Shown: positions 1-10,348 of the stretch, piece by piece
Numbering within the stretch: position 1 is the stretch's first letter
How the letters are laid out: every line of letters starts with the position of its first letter
Origin: Tillus elongatus
Lineage: Eukaryota > Arthropoda > Insecta > Coleoptera > Cleridae
Assembly: GCA_964006375.1 (NCBI GenBank)
Contig: OZ023267.1
Coordinates: forward strand, 25,149,239-25,213,238
Direction: 5' to 3'
DNA length: 64,000 nt
Made by a program: the position numbers and the translations under genes
Notes under the pieces: model-generated
Seen by the model: the letters and a program-made list of their open reading frames with translations, nothing else
What the model was told of the DNA's origin: nothing
Databases searched by the model: none

Positions 1-1090
1 CTCGGCGCGACTGGTTGACGCATAAGTTGACACAACTGTTGCAGCCTGGTCATGATATAATGACTTATAAGAGATATGATATTGCGCATATGCCCCGCCC
101 CCTCCTATGACGTCACGTGGTGAGTAACGTTATAGATGCCCAACTACATACTTAAAACAAAGTCATTCACAATGAAAAAGTTTCAAACGTCAGTTTAATG
201 CGGTTGAAGTTACATTCCACTTGGTAGCCTATATTGTCTTTTTCAGATAATATAGAACGCAGCACTACATTTAATCTTTTTCATTTTTATATTACATATT
301 AGCAATGGGGATACAGAAGGGGGTACACAAACTTAAAAAGTAGACAAAACGTTCGTAGACATTTAGAGGGCGTTAACATACTTGATTTGATCATCATGTC
401 ACATAATCACAGTATAGTATTCTGATCTTAAAAAAATTACTTCCAACTGTATGCAGTTAAATATTAGTAAAATACGTAATTTGTTAAGAGGTTGTGATGA
501 AACGTCAAAATCCACTGTACGACAGCATATTATTGCATTGGACTCACCACATGACGCCATGCGCGTGGCAGTTCTAAAAATAGGTAGTCTCAATATCATA
601 TCTCTCGTTATTTGTATTATGGGTCACTTGGCCATTCCTGAATACAGCCAAGTTGATTTTTTTGTGGCTCGTGTCGCAAATTTATTTCGATTAAGAGCTT
701 TTCTAAAAAAAAAAACCTGTATTTATTTTCAATCTGTTTTAACCTTGATTAGTGGCACTCTAAAAACACTTACCCTTATAATAGAAGTATTAAGTTTCAC
801 AGGTCTTTTTTCATGCAGTTCAATCAATTCCCAGTTTCGTACTGCTTTTTGAAATTCTGCGTCTTCAGTGTTTGTTAACCTAATGGTAGTTATATTGATT
901 TCCTTACCAAATTTTTCATAGTTTAGCGTATGTGCATCCTAAAACAATCTTCATATTTTAGCATTAATTAAAAAGTGGTTAAAAACTGTAACTAAATTGA
1001 ACTATTAAGAACGATAAAATATAATATGGGTACCTATGTGATTTGTAATGTAGTATTATTAAGTACATGATAGCTTAACTTAGCACTTAA
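1..1090. other. AT-rich sequence with no recognised gene
   Basis: I see no credible exon, repeat boundary or RNA gene here. It lies downstream of receptor exon 4 and was searched on the minus strand for the next receptor exon without success, so it is probably intron. Confidence 0.5.
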
Positions 1091-1595
1091 CAAAGCACAG
1101 GCCAAGAAGAGCGTGTCCAGGTCTCTGCTAGATGACGAATTTTTTACGGCTCAGCCACTCCGACCATTTAGAGACCCATTAAAGAATGGAGCCGTGGAGA
1201 TACACTGGAATAGTGAAAAAACTCTCCATGACAAAGACAGGCCAAAGAGTTTATAATATAACCTTCGCCTAAATCGACAACAAAGCGACTAGGGACGAAC
1301 AGCAGAAATGCTAATCGAATTACAGTGGGTAAATTTACAGGACAAAGCACATGCCAAGAAAGGCGTGTCCAGGCCTCTGATAGATGAAGTTTTTTTACGG
1401 CTCCGCCACTCCTACAATTAAGAGACCCATTAAAGAATGGAGCCGTGGAGAAACACTGTAATAGTGAAAAAACTCTCCATGACAAAGACAGGTCAAAGAG
1501 TTTATAAAAGAACCTTCGCCTAAATCCACAACAAAGCGACTAAGGAGGAACAGCAGAAATGCTAATCGAATTACAGTGGGTAAATTTACAGGACA
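1091..1595. repeat. Direct tandem duplication, two units of about 252 bp
   Basis: Unit 1 (about 1091-1342) and unit 2 (about 1343-1595) align along their length with scattered substitutions. Both contain GCCAAGAA, the stretch GAGACCCATTAAAGAATGGA, AAAACTCTCCATGACAAAGA and GCTAATCGAATTACAGTGGG. Unit 2 runs into about 250 bases of single-copy tail ending in repeated TCTAATC. No protein domain is visible; this may be the decayed 3' end of a retroelement. Confidence 0.75.
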
Positions 1596-1897
1596 CTGCC
1601 GACTCAATAACCACAACACGGTCACATGAGCTTGGCAGAGGAAGAACCATAAATAACCTGCTAAGAGGAAGACTAAACATCACTGTATGTATTGTGCCGA
1701 TAGATTGGAACCTACACCAGGTTGTGAAACCGGATAAAAGGACAGGGTGCTCTTAGGATACACATAGAAGTAAAACATTAGTTCGTAAAGGTCGCGCTGA
1801 CAACATTTCAATTGTCAGTTCCCCACTTTTAATCTAATCTAATCGAGCTCTACTCAGCTCACTCTCTAAATCTAATCCAATTACATAACACCTTTTT

Positions 1898-2226
1898 CTT
1901 TTTTGATTTCAACAACACACCACGAGGGCTTACAGCCTAAATATTATCGTACAGTGGGTGTCGACAAGGAGGAAAGAGGCAACTTGTTAATTCTGGACTT
2001 GAAGGTTTGGAGGTTCGGGGGAGAGGTAAAAATATGTGCCGGAAAGGAGTTCCACAACGTGGAAGTCCTCGGGACAAAAGAGCGGGCATAACAAGATGTT
2101 CTGTGTCTGGTGACCTGGACAGTAAAATGGTGTATTCGCTCTGTTCTTCTGGTAGATCTGTTGGGGGCAGCAGGTGGAGGAACTATTGAAGAAGGCTCAT
2201 CTGAGCAGTGCCCGTGCAGATATCTA

Positions 2227-2266
<40 letters not shown>

Positions 2267-2943
2267 CACCAACGGCACGTCGGTGGGCAAGGGATGGCAG
2301 CCTTTAGGTGAGGGTAGTGTCACCGATGAGACGTATATCTCTCTTCTGAATGGAGCCCAGGATAGCGAGTGTAGAAGCGGCAGCAGCACCCCAGATGTGG
2401 GAGCAGTATTCAAGGTTTGGTCTTATTTGTGAAGTATATAAGGTATAGAGATTAACTGGTGAAAAGTATTTGCGAGCCCGGAAGAGGATACCTAATTTCT
2501 TAGCAGCCGCTTCTGCAATTGATGTGACATGTTGGTGCTAATTGAGATTTCGATCCACAGAAATGCCAACAAGTTAAAAGGACTTATTACTTTGAATAAC
2601 TTGGTTGTTCATTGTGACGGGTCTAGGGCTGGTGTATCTCTTATGAGAAAGAAAGCAAGATTTGGTGGGGTTGAATTGTACAAGATTTAAACTTCCCCAG
2701 TCTAATATTTTTTGGAGATCCACGGAGACAGAACCCTCCATGAGTCTGCGATCTTCATCTAATTGGGCTAAAGAGACAGGCTTAGAATATTGTATATTTG
2801 AGTGGAGGGTGCTGTCGTCCGCGTAACTGGGTTGGATGTGCTAGAGAGGAGGTCATTGATGTGGAGAAGAAACAAAGTAGGGGTTAAAGCTGTACCTTGA
2901 GGAACTCCTGCATTAATTGGATACAGTTTAGGGGAATGGCCAT
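1898..2943 (-). mobile_element. LINE-T copy 1, 5'-truncated 3' end
   Basis: Minus-strand 3' portion of the non-LTR retrotransposon here called LINE-T, also present at 6550-8090, 36286-36550, 43030-46069 and 53778-54318. The 3' terminus has the same tail (ACCACGAGGGCTTACAGCC read on the plus strand) as the other copies. Remnants of the RT C-terminal region and a (GA)n expansion (2228-2262) are visible, with stops and frameshifts throughout. Homology to the 43-kb copy ends abruptly after GGGGAATGGCCAT near 2943, where the SINE begins. Confidence 0.85.
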
Positions 2944-3227
2944 GACCTCTTTCGCAACGGTGTAGCTTTTCAAGATATAAATGTAAAGGAGGGTAGGGAG
3001 CTTTAACGTGCCCAACATTGCATGGACACAGTACCGACGGCTTTACGCCCCCTCCGAAGGGCGGGACGTGCAGACATTCAACTTGCTCAAATACAATGCC
3101 ACAACCTCGGTTGATGTTAATGTTACAGTTTGTACTGAAAAAGTGAAAGTAGAACCCGGGGATCGAACGCAGTAAGAACCCTTCGGTTCAGAGACACACG
3201 TTCTTACCTCTGAACCACCGAGGTTCT
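2944..3227 (-). mobile_element. tRNA-derived SINE
   Basis: Read on the minus strand it starts CCTCGGTGGTTCAGAGGTAA (polymerase III A-box TGGTTCAGAGG). A B-box-like GTTCGATCCCC follows about 45 bases later, and then a tRNA-unrelated body containing CACTTTTTCAGTACA. A second, 3'-truncated copy lies at 41647-41808. The head-plus-body layout is that of a tRNA-derived SINE transcribed by polymerase III. It abuts the truncated end of LINE-T copy 1. Confidence 0.75.
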
Positions 3228-3398
3228 GTACCAGAATTTGTATTTACAATAGGGTAATAAAACCGGCAACAGGCAAAACTATTTTACAGATAAGTAAAGT
3301 GTCTGAATGAACATCGAAGTGCCGATAATAGAGTGGACCTGCTGTATAAATCTATGCTGTGGTTCTACTATCGGCATCATAGTGCGATTAAAACTTAC

Positions 3399-3540
3399 CA
3401 GAGACGTGAGAAAAAATCGTTGCAGCGAGCCAACCATTTTGACTTCATATGCTTGTTCTAATATATTCATAATGTTATCAACATGGCAATCTATAATGTA
3501 GTCTGATATACTTCCATTTTTAACTTGCTTGAAAATTGGT
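3399..3540 (-). CDS. Kainate-type ionotropic glutamate receptor, exon 4 (ATD)
   Basis: Internal exon of 142 nt on the minus strand. It is bounded by an acceptor ending ATTTTAG and a donor reading CTG|GTAAGT. Its first base completes an Arg codon left open by exon 3, then 47 whole codons follow, ending in phase 0. The peptide begins PIFKQVKNGSISDYIIDC and runs on through ILEQAYEVKM to FFLTSL. This is the stretch of the receptor amino-terminal domain in which kainate receptors typically have a DYRP..K-IK-S---I-LDC strand followed by a helix like ILKQA-EVKM. The frame, splice sites and family match are all visible in the sequence. The membrane and pore parts of the receptor must lie beyond the left edge; I found no further exon between 1 and 3398. 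Intron 3 (3541-10348) is filled with retroelements. Confidence 0.9.
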
Positions 3541-3748
3541 CTAAAATTAAAATAAAAGTTCTAGTAACAACAAGAACCTGCTGTTTGGACATAATAGTAA
3601 TACAAAAGTAAGTGAATTTTGTTTATTTCTTGCATTGTGCTTAAATAGAAGAAAAAAGGACCATTCTCAGCTAACTTAAATTTAACAGAAATTAGGAAAG
3701 ACCCAACAAACACTTTTCAGACAAAACTAAAAAAATGAACTTAAAAAT
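3541..3748. other. Start of receptor intron 3
   Basis: AT-rich intronic sequence leading into Penelope-like element A. A weak similarity to the PLE coding region may start near 3700, but no motif can be named. Confidence 0.4.
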
Positions 3749-4054
3749 ATGTCTCTGTTTAGTCAACAAGAAAAGAAATATCTTTTATATAAAAGCCCAC
3801 AACCACCAAAAATGTATGGCTACCTGAAAATTCATAAACCGATGAGGCCAGTAGTTAGCTATGTTAATACACCTAATCATAAGATAGCGAGCAAACTGGT
3901 TTCACTTATTAGAGAATACAATTACTTTACAAAATATTCAGTTAAGAATTCTTATGAACTTACACAAAAATTGAATAACTCAATTATTCCCACAAATAGT
4001 AAATTAGTCTCGTTTGATGTTTGTAGCATGTATTCTAAGACACCCCCTAGATAA
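3749..4054 (+). pseudogene. PLE A reverse transcriptase, N-terminal fragment
   Basis: Encodes KMYGYLKIHKPMRPVVSY, then NTPNHKIASKLVSLI and SFDVCSMYSKTP. This matches the finger and palm start of Penelope RTs, where the family has GLPKIHK----RPIVS and a later SFDV-SLYT motif carrying the first catalytic Asp. The fragment ends at a stop just after that motif; the next 120 bases have several stops. Confidence 0.8.
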
Positions 4055-4172
4055 TGTTTACCTCTATTAGAAAACGTTTTAATAGAAAAGAACGTAAATG
4101 TCATAAAAAGACAAGAAATAATTAATATTTTTTATAAAACAAAACTATTTTAAATTTAATAATAAAATTTAT

Positions 4173-4892
4173 ATGCAAAATGAAGGCCTACATATGGGTA
4201 GTCCGTTGTCACCTTTATTAGCCATCATATTTATGGAAAACTTAGAAAACCAAATTTTAACATCAGAACTTTCGCATAATATTGTCTTTTGCTACAGATA
4301 CGTAGATGATATTTTAGCATGTTTTCAAGGTAGTCATACAGAATTGAATGAATTTTTGAATTTTATTAATAACTTTCACACAAATATCAAGTTTACTTTA
4401 GGCGAAAAAACTAACAGTTGTATAAATTTTTTAGACTTAACAATTAGAAAGTTAGAAAATAATTCATTTGACTTTTCAATATATAGGAAACCAACTTCGA
4501 CTGACACAACCATACCATACGATTCATGTCATCCTTTTTCACAAAAGCTGTCAGCCTACTATTCTATGATACATCGTGGATTTTCAATACATATGTCACA
4601 TAACAATTTTGAAAAAGAAATTTCAATAATTAAGCAAACAGCGTTTAATAATGGCTACTCTGTTAAAATAATAGATAAAATGATCGAGAGAAAAGAAGAC
4701 AAATTAGCGATTAATTTAATTTATCCAAATATTAGAGACAAAGAAGACAACAGATACGTTTCGATAACTTATTTTGGACCCATTTCAGAAAACATTTCAA
4801 AAATATTAAATACCTGTGCAAATACAAAGGTAGCTTTTAAACCTTACAACACGACGCGTGATATAACGCCAAAGAAAAATCTTGTTTCCTGA
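4173..4892 (+). pseudogene. PLE A reverse transcriptase, catalytic fragment
   Basis: A 239-codon fragment containing the RT primer-grip-like MGSPLSPLLAIIFME and the catalytic motif CYRYVDDILA (YVDD carries two catalytic aspartates). It continues with INFLDLTIRKLENN and YRKPTSTDTTIPYDS, both characteristic of Penelope RTs. After HPFSQKLSAYYSMIHRGFSI the thumb region is present. The fragment stops at KKNLVS and a +1 frameshift moves the remaining coding sequence into the GIY-YIG frame. Confidence 0.88.
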
Positions 4893-5185
4893 CAAAAGCT
4901 GGAGTTTATAAATTAGCTTGTACACATTGTAACGCAATCTACATAGGTCAAACTTCTAGAAATTTTAACACCCGATACAAAGAACATATTTCCGTATTTA
5001 GAAATAACCACGCTGACAAATATACATTTGCAAAACATATTATTGATACAGAACATAGACCTACAGTAAATAACCGCATACAACCACAACATTTTTATAA
5101 TGACAAACGTAAACTAGACTTTTTTGAAGCTTTAGAAGTCAAAAAGCAGACACACACACACACGACAATAGCTACCTTGTTTTAA
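4877..5185 (+). pseudogene. PLE A GIY-YIG endonuclease domain
   Basis: Read one frame over from the RT, this encodes AGVYKLACTHCNAIYIGQTS and then RNFNTRYKEHI. It has the GIY-YIG signature (GVY, then YIGQTSR, then the R--EH). The CxxC pair (CTHC) before the YIG is typical of PLE endonucleases, which nick the target for insertion. It ends in a stop after a (CA)n expansion. The frameshift against the RT shows the element is inactive. Confidence 0.85.
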
Positions 5186-5581
5186 ACGAGCAAACTGATT
5201 TAATGAATTCCCCTTTCTTGGACATTCTTCTTTCTAATTAAATAAGTCAAAGAAAAATAAATTTAACTATTCTTTCAAAAAAGTTGTAATAAGATAATGA
5301 GTTGATGTGTGTCAACAATTTCGTTATATACAGACTGCTTTTATACTGTTATTGTTTAGTTATTTTATTGTTATAACTGTTATCATAGTTATTATAGGCT
5401 AGTTCTATTTTTATGTTAAATATTGACATACATCACGTAGACATTTTGAAAGCCTCATCTGTCATCTGTGTTTCATTTCATTTTCAATTTGATAAACATT
5501 TTTTGATCAAAACATCATATCATAACATAGCAACAGATGTTTATTTGTAGTTGTCATGATTTCGTACTAATTCAATTTTAA
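5186..5581. other. PLE A 3' untranslated region
   Basis: AT-rich sequence between the GIY-YIG stop and the hammerhead-like motif; no other signal seen. Confidence 0.5.
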
Positions 5582-5622
5582 TCTGTCTGAGAATGCTGTC
5601 AAGCAGCGAAACTAGTCACAGA
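5582..5622 (+). ncRNA. Hammerhead ribozyme-like motif, PLE A
   Basis: The layout is stem I TCTGT/ACAGA, a core CTGAGAA where CTGATGA is expected, stem II GCTG-TCAAG-CAGC preceded by one extra T, then GAAAC and the palindromic stem III ACTAGT. A GTC cleavage triplet lies directly before ACAGA. Two core changes (U7 and G8) make self-cleavage unlikely; it is a remnant of an active motif. Confidence 0.7.
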
Positions 5623-5937
5623 AACGTTGAAGAACATCCTAGAACTTCCAGAATTCATAAGGGCCACTTGCTCCAGTTAGCTTACGCGCTGGCTACGTCC
5701 TTCACCTACAAGAACGAAAACCAACAGTGAAGCCAGAGAAGTCTGTATGTAGTATGGACCAGTTTCACCAAGTAAGGGCAACAACAATCAATGAAATAAC
5801 TTAAATGATTCAGCATCTGCCGTATGTATTGTTTAAAATTGATTTAGGGTAATATACGTGAGTAGCCAGGTCAAATATAATACAGACTGGGTGCTTATTA
5901 CAGTTTATTCTTCTTAATAAAGGAAGTAAGGCTCTAA

Positions 5938-6237
5938 ATAACTACTGCAGAAAAGCAGAGGAGATACAAAGAAATAGTTAATGAGTCATCTGAGAAAACA
6001 AAAGTATTTGAAAAAAATATAACTCCTGTAGAAAAGCAATGGAGGTACAGAGAAATAATTAATGCAAATTATGAGAATATAAGGGAGTATTTGAAAAAAA
6101 TGAGGGATAGAGGGAGAGCACAAGACGAGGACAAAAAATTGAGAGAGCATGAAACGATTTATCAGAGAGAGGTAAAAACCAAGACATATGGAATGGGGAC
6201 CAAGGCAAATAAAATGAAAAGAAAAGGGAAAACCTAG
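5938..6237 (+). pseudogene. Lys/Glu/Arg-rich coding remnant
   Basis: An open frame of 99 codons with no ATG at its start. It reads TTAEKQRRYKEIVNESSEKT, later VEKQWRYREIINANYE and KKMRDRGRAQDEDKKLREHE. The repeated AEKQ-RYKE pattern and heavy charge suggest a coiled-coil N-terminus of the kind seen in some arthropod transposon-encoded proteins, but I cannot name a family. The sequence ACTACTGCAG near its start could act as a splice acceptor. There are no homologous neighbours and no continuation is visible. Confidence 0.3.
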
Positions 6238-6339
6238 GCATTTGGCACCGATTTTTAGTTTCGAGTCCTAATGGTGCTGTTTTGGCTTACCATGTTAAAC
6301 ATCCCAAAAAAGCAAGAAGCTGCTAAAGCTGTGCTGCCT

Positions 6340-6549
6340 TTTGACCTTTTAAAAATTATATAAGACACAGAAATCAATAACAAAACACTTTACAAGCATA
6401 AAACTATATATCAGATTCAATAGAAAGAACACGTTAAAATAATACGCTGTATAGGATAACGGAGGATCGTAGTGCTGTTGACATTTTAAAAATTGTATCA
6501 GATATAGAAATCAATAAAACAAAAGCTTTATAAGCATAAAACATGATAC
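6340..6549. repeat. Short direct duplication next to LINE-T copy 2
   Basis: Two similar stretches (about 6347-6403 and 6483-6541) both contain CAGATATAGAAATCAATAA-like sequence and end GCATAAAAC. They lie just upstream of the LINE-T 5' truncation point. Confidence 0.55.
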
Positions 6550-8090
6550 CATGATACATGATGCTCTCTTCTCTTAATACCAGGAATGATTCTGGCCTTG
6601 ACGAGATCCCAGTAATTGTTCTCAAAAAATGCACACCAGAACTTGCTCCTGTCCTGACTCGTCTTTCAGACATCTTATAATAGAGGCTTATTGCCTAGTA
6701 ACTGGAAAACTGTTCGAGTACAAACAGTCCCAAAAAAGGATCTAAAGCGCTTCCTAGCAACTACAGGCCTATTTCTCTCCTTTCAGTCATCTCTAAAATG
6801 ATGGAAAAGTATATCAACACCGACTTACTAAAATTTCTTGAAAAACACAGTATAATCCACGACAGGCAGTATGGATTCCGTCAGCGCAGATCAACTGCCG
6901 ACCTCCTTTCCTTTGCCACCCATTCTTGGAACAAATGTATGGAACTATACGGTGAATCCCAGATTGTCGCTCTAGACATATCCAAAGCATTCGACCAGGT
7001 CTGGCACGCAGCGCTGCTTAATAAACTGCAGGCCTATGGCCTACCACCAAAACTCTGTACGTGGACAGAAAATTTCCTCTAAACTGTATCCAGTTAATGC
7101 AGGAGTTCCTCAAGGTTAAGCTTTAGCCCCTACTTTGTTTCTTCTCCACATCCAACCCAGTTCACAGTTACGCGGACGACAGCACCCTCCACTCAAATAT
7201 ACAATATTTTAAGCCTATTAGTCTCTTTAGCCCAATTATACGAGGATCGCAGACTCATGGAGGGTTCTATCTCCGTGGATCTCCAAAAAATATTAGACTG
7301 GGGAAGTAGAAATCTTGTACAAGACAACCCCACCAAATCACAGTCTTGCTTTATTTCTCATAAGAGTTACACCAGCCCTAGACCCATCACAATAAACAAC
7401 CAAGTTATTCAAAGTAATGAGTCCTTTTCACTTGTTGGCATTTCTGTGGATCGAAACCTCAATTGGCACCAACATGTCACATCAATTGCGGAAGCGGCTG
7501 CTAAGAAATTTGGTTTTCTCTTCCGGACTCGCAAATACTTTTCACCAGCTAATCTCTATACCTTATAAACTTCACAAATAAGACCAAACCTCGAATACTG
7601 CTCCCACATCTGGGGTGCTGCTGCCGCTTCTACACTCGCTATCCTGGATTTCATTCAGAAGGGAGCTATACGTCTCATCGGTGACCCTACCGTCACCCAA
7701 AGGCTGCCATCCCTTGCCCACCGTCGTGCCGTTGGTGACATCTCTCTCTCTTTTTTATAGATATCTGCACGGGCACTGCTCAGAGGAGCTTTCTTCCATA
7801 GTTCCTCCACCTGCTGCCCCCAACCGATCTACCAGGGGAACAGAGCGAATGCACCCTTTTACTGTTCAGGTCACCAGACATAGAACATCTTGTTATGTTC
7901 ACTCTTTTGTCCCGAGGACTTCCAAGTTGTGGAATTCCTTGCCGGCACATGTTTTTCATTCTCCCCCGAACCTCCAAACCTTCAGGTCCAGAATTAACAA
8001 GTTGCCTCTTTCCTCCTTGTCGACACCCACGGTACGATAGTATTTAGTCTGTAAGCCCTCGTAGTGTGTTGTTGAAATAAAAAAAATAAA
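6550..8090 (+). mobile_element. LINE-T copy 2, 5'-truncated non-LTR retrotransposon
   Basis: Plus-strand copy starting in the pre-RT region (MLSSLNTRNDSGLDEIP). It continues through RT pieces at 6798-7082 (KYINTDLLKFLEKHSIIHDR, YGFRQRRSTADLLSF and the A motif VALDISKAFDQVWH). The catalytic YADDSTLH is near 7170-7190. The thumb region with SFSLVGISVDRNLNWHQHVT (7257-7568) and the 3' end to 8090 follow. The GVPQ motif, the YADD and the C-terminal block are those of the jockey/CR1 group. Several frameshifts and a deletion near 7140 inactivate it. The 3' end is followed by AT-rich AAATAAAA rather than a long poly(A). It sits in receptor intron 3, opposite to the host gene. Confidence 0.88.
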
Positions 8091-8562
8091 AAAACCAGTG
8101 TCTAAATAAAGAACATGTTGAAAAACCAAAAACAAAATAATCAGCACTAATGAATTTAAGTCCAAAAAAATAATTGTACCAGAACTACTAAATCATTTAA
8201 AGCGCACCCATAGATTAACCTTGTAAAAATACAAGTGTTCCTATAAAAAAAAGTTTAAACAGGCTGTAGCAAATATCGCGCATTGAAAACATGTATGTAA
8301 ATACAAGTTCGTAGCAGAAGCTAAACAGCAATTAAGATTGTCCGCAACCGGAAAAATACTTCCACTTTAACTTGTCGGAAAATGTTTCAGAAAGTAAGCC
8401 AATTTTATTGTCGAGAGGTAATGATAGTGTTCGGATATCACTGAAAAAACGGACAATAACATCAAAACGTATCAAAATAGTGCTGCAAATTGAATCATAA
8501 CTTCTACATAGCTGTAATAATCTACTCTTCACAGAGAGACATTCTCATGAAATAAGTTTAGA

Positions 8563-9140
8563 ATTTGAAACGTTATGTTAGTCGAGTTTTAACGAAAAAA
8601 TGCCAATTTTCACCAAATCACCCTTCATTTGTCCCCTACCCTCTGAAGCGATCTTATCCAAAAACAACTCGAAGCGTTTCTTTGTCGAGTGCCAACTGGA
8701 TACCAAATTTAATATCTCAATTCACTCGAAAGTTTTTGCGCCTACTAACAGACCGACGTACATTCCGACAGACCGACCGACCGGCAGACAAAAGAATTTT
8801 CGTTCCGGAATCAAGTTTTTTATATGTTCGGAGTCTTCTACGCCATCTTAGCAAGAAAATTTCCAAATTTATGTCACCGATATTGCACCCTCACACATTT
8901 AGTCCTTGATTTAATTTCAGCACAAGATACCAGATGTTTGATGAAATTGAAAGTTTTTTAATAAACAAACCCTAAAACGTTATATTACCAGAGTTGTAAC
9001 GAAAAAATGTCAATTTTCACCGAATCATCTTCCATTCATCCCTTGGAGCAATTTTACCCAAAAACAATCCGACCGTTCGTTTGTCGGGTAACTCCTTACA
9101 AAAAGCTTGGACCCAAGTTAATTCAAAGGTTTGCTGTCTT
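8563..9140 (+). repeat. AACGTTATRTT dispersed repeat, two decayed units
   Basis: Unit at 8563-8850 and unit at 8965-9140. Each begins AAACGTTAT-TTA, then contains TAACGAAAAAATGYCAATTT and a repeated CAGACAGACCGACCGAC tract. The same family recurs at 17255-17575 and 22970-23290. There is no coding potential beyond chance frames; the origin is unknown, perhaps a non-autonomous DNA element. Confidence 0.7.
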
Positions 9141-9314
9141 GTATAAAATTTGGCAATTTTGGTTAGTTTTCATGTTAAAAAAATTTTATCAGACAATTTT
9201 TTTTGTAAAAAATTTTCAGAAAATTTTTGTATATATAATTTTTTGAAGACTGTTTTATCAACTAGGTTTAATAAATTGTGTTTAAGGCTGGATGCATTCT
9301 CACAACAATTAGAA

Positions 9315-9361
9315 CCGTAGACCGGTTTCGCTCTAATTAGATTAATTTGTCATCAGTACGG
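9315..9361 (-). ncRNA. Hammerhead ribozyme motif, fold-back element copy 1
   Basis: On the minus strand: stem I CCGTA/TACGG, intact CTGATGA, a 20-base stem II region that pairs poorly, intact GAAAC, palindromic stem III ACCGGT and a GTC cleavage triplet. Every core base is canonical; only helix II has drifted. Confidence 0.75.
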
Positions 9362-9630
9362 CATACTAATTGCTGCGAAAATACACCTATAAAGTAATAC
9401 GGCTATAGTAGCCAGCCTTCCAACACTAAGTGAGTGGTGGACGTGCCGCCACCTAGTTGCGGAACCAAGTAGTATGTTGTCACGCCAGTTCTAAATAACA
9501 CGAAGTGTTAAAAAATAGAGACTGTATACAACCAACTAACAATTTCAAGAAATTATCAGCCCTGGCCCATTTCTACCCTAATAAAGGGACAAAGTATATA
9601 AGGGTAGATGCATTCTCACAACTAATAGAT

Positions 9631-9664
9631 CCGTAGACCGGTTTCGCTCTGATTAGAGCTACGG
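9631..9664 (-). ncRNA. Hammerhead ribozyme remnant lacking the CTGATGA box
   Basis: On the minus strand CCGTA is followed directly by GCTCTAATCAGAGC, GAAAC, the stem III palindrome ACCGGT, C and TACGG. Everything is present except the seven-base CTGATGA box, which appears cleanly deleted. Confidence 0.7.
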
Positions 9665-9718
9665 CTACTATAGCCGTATTACTTACTTTATAGGTGTATT
9701 TTCACAGCAATTTGTATG

Positions 9719-9759
9719 CCGTACTGATGAGCTCTAATCAGAGCAAAACCGGTCTACGG
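9719..9759 (+). ncRNA. Hammerhead ribozyme motif, fold-back element copy 3
   Basis: Plus strand: stem I CCGTA/TACGG, CTGATGA, stem II GCTCT-AATC-AGAGC fully paired, then AAAAC where GAAAC is expected (G12 to A), palindromic stem III ACCGGT, and GTC at the cleavage site. The G12 change should inactivate it. Confidence 0.78.
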
Positions 9760-9985
9760 TTCTAATTGTTGTGAGAATGCATCTAGCCTTACATACTTTG
9801 TCCCTTTATTAGGGTAGAAATGGGCCAGGGCTGACAATTTACTTATATTGTTAGTTGGTTGTATACAGTCTCTATTTTTTAACACTTCGTGTTATTTGGA
9901 ACTGGCGTGACAACATACTACTTGGTTCCGCAACTAGGTGGCGACACGTTCACCACTCACTTAAATTGTGTTTATTATACAAAGA

Positions 9986-10348
9986 CTTTTTGTCTTGTAT
10001 TCTATTTTGGTCTCCCGAAGAGAAAATAAATGGCTATAATTGAATTTTCTATGAAGCTTGGAACTTTTATTTTTTATCTCTCCTTTTTGACAGAAGTACC
10101 TAGTGCTAATGATCTCAAAAATTTAATACCTTACCATCTTATCTTATTTGATGATTTCGTCACATAATAAATGGATAACGATGTAATGTCTAGAAGAATT
10201 TACAGAGATAATGTGGTTAGAGGTCGCGGAGGACCTAGAAAAGTCTGATTTGATGTCCTAATTGAGATATAAATAAAGAGAGATGTTAGTAGTTTGCGTA
10301 ATATGATAATGACGTTACGAGAAATAGTAGTATTAGCAAAAATATTAC
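9986..10348. other. Intron sequence next to receptor exon 3
   Basis: AT-rich, no recognised element. It holds the exon 3 donor at its right end. Confidence 0.5.

Larger units (their letters stand above)
3749..5622 (+). mobile_element. Penelope-like element A (decayed)
   Basis: Degenerate PLE inside receptor intron 3. The reverse transcriptase is in two pieces (3749-4054 and 4173-4892), followed in another frame by a GIY-YIG endonuclease (4877-5185) and then by a hammerhead-like motif (5582-5622). The RT-then-GIY-YIG order and the hammerhead are hallmarks of PLEs. Frameshifts at about 4050 and about 4880 show it is dead. Confidence 0.88.
9286..9985. mobile_element. Fold-back hammerhead element (solo PLE- or retrozyme-like repeats)
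   Basis: Copies of one unit are arranged as a tandem pair plus an inverted copy. Unit copies run at about 9286-9415 and 9425-9664 (minus sense), and about 9670-9985 is their reverse complement. Shared landmarks are TGCATTCTCACAAC, TATAAAGTAATACGGCTATA and ACTGGCGTGACAACATACTA. Each copy carries or once carried a hammerhead ribozyme. Tandem plus inverted arrangement of ribozyme-bearing terminal repeats is known for PLEs. There is no RT here, so a retrozyme-like non-autonomous element is the alternative. Confidence 0.7.

Noticed and set aside
399..599. Next receptor exon downstream of exon 4
   Set aside because: An open minus frame exists, but no acceptor in phase 0 gives sequence resembling the receptor after FFLTSL.
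2208..2432. Arg-Glu repeat protein from (GA)n
   Set aside because: Microsatellite within LINE-T; the frame has no conserved neighbour.
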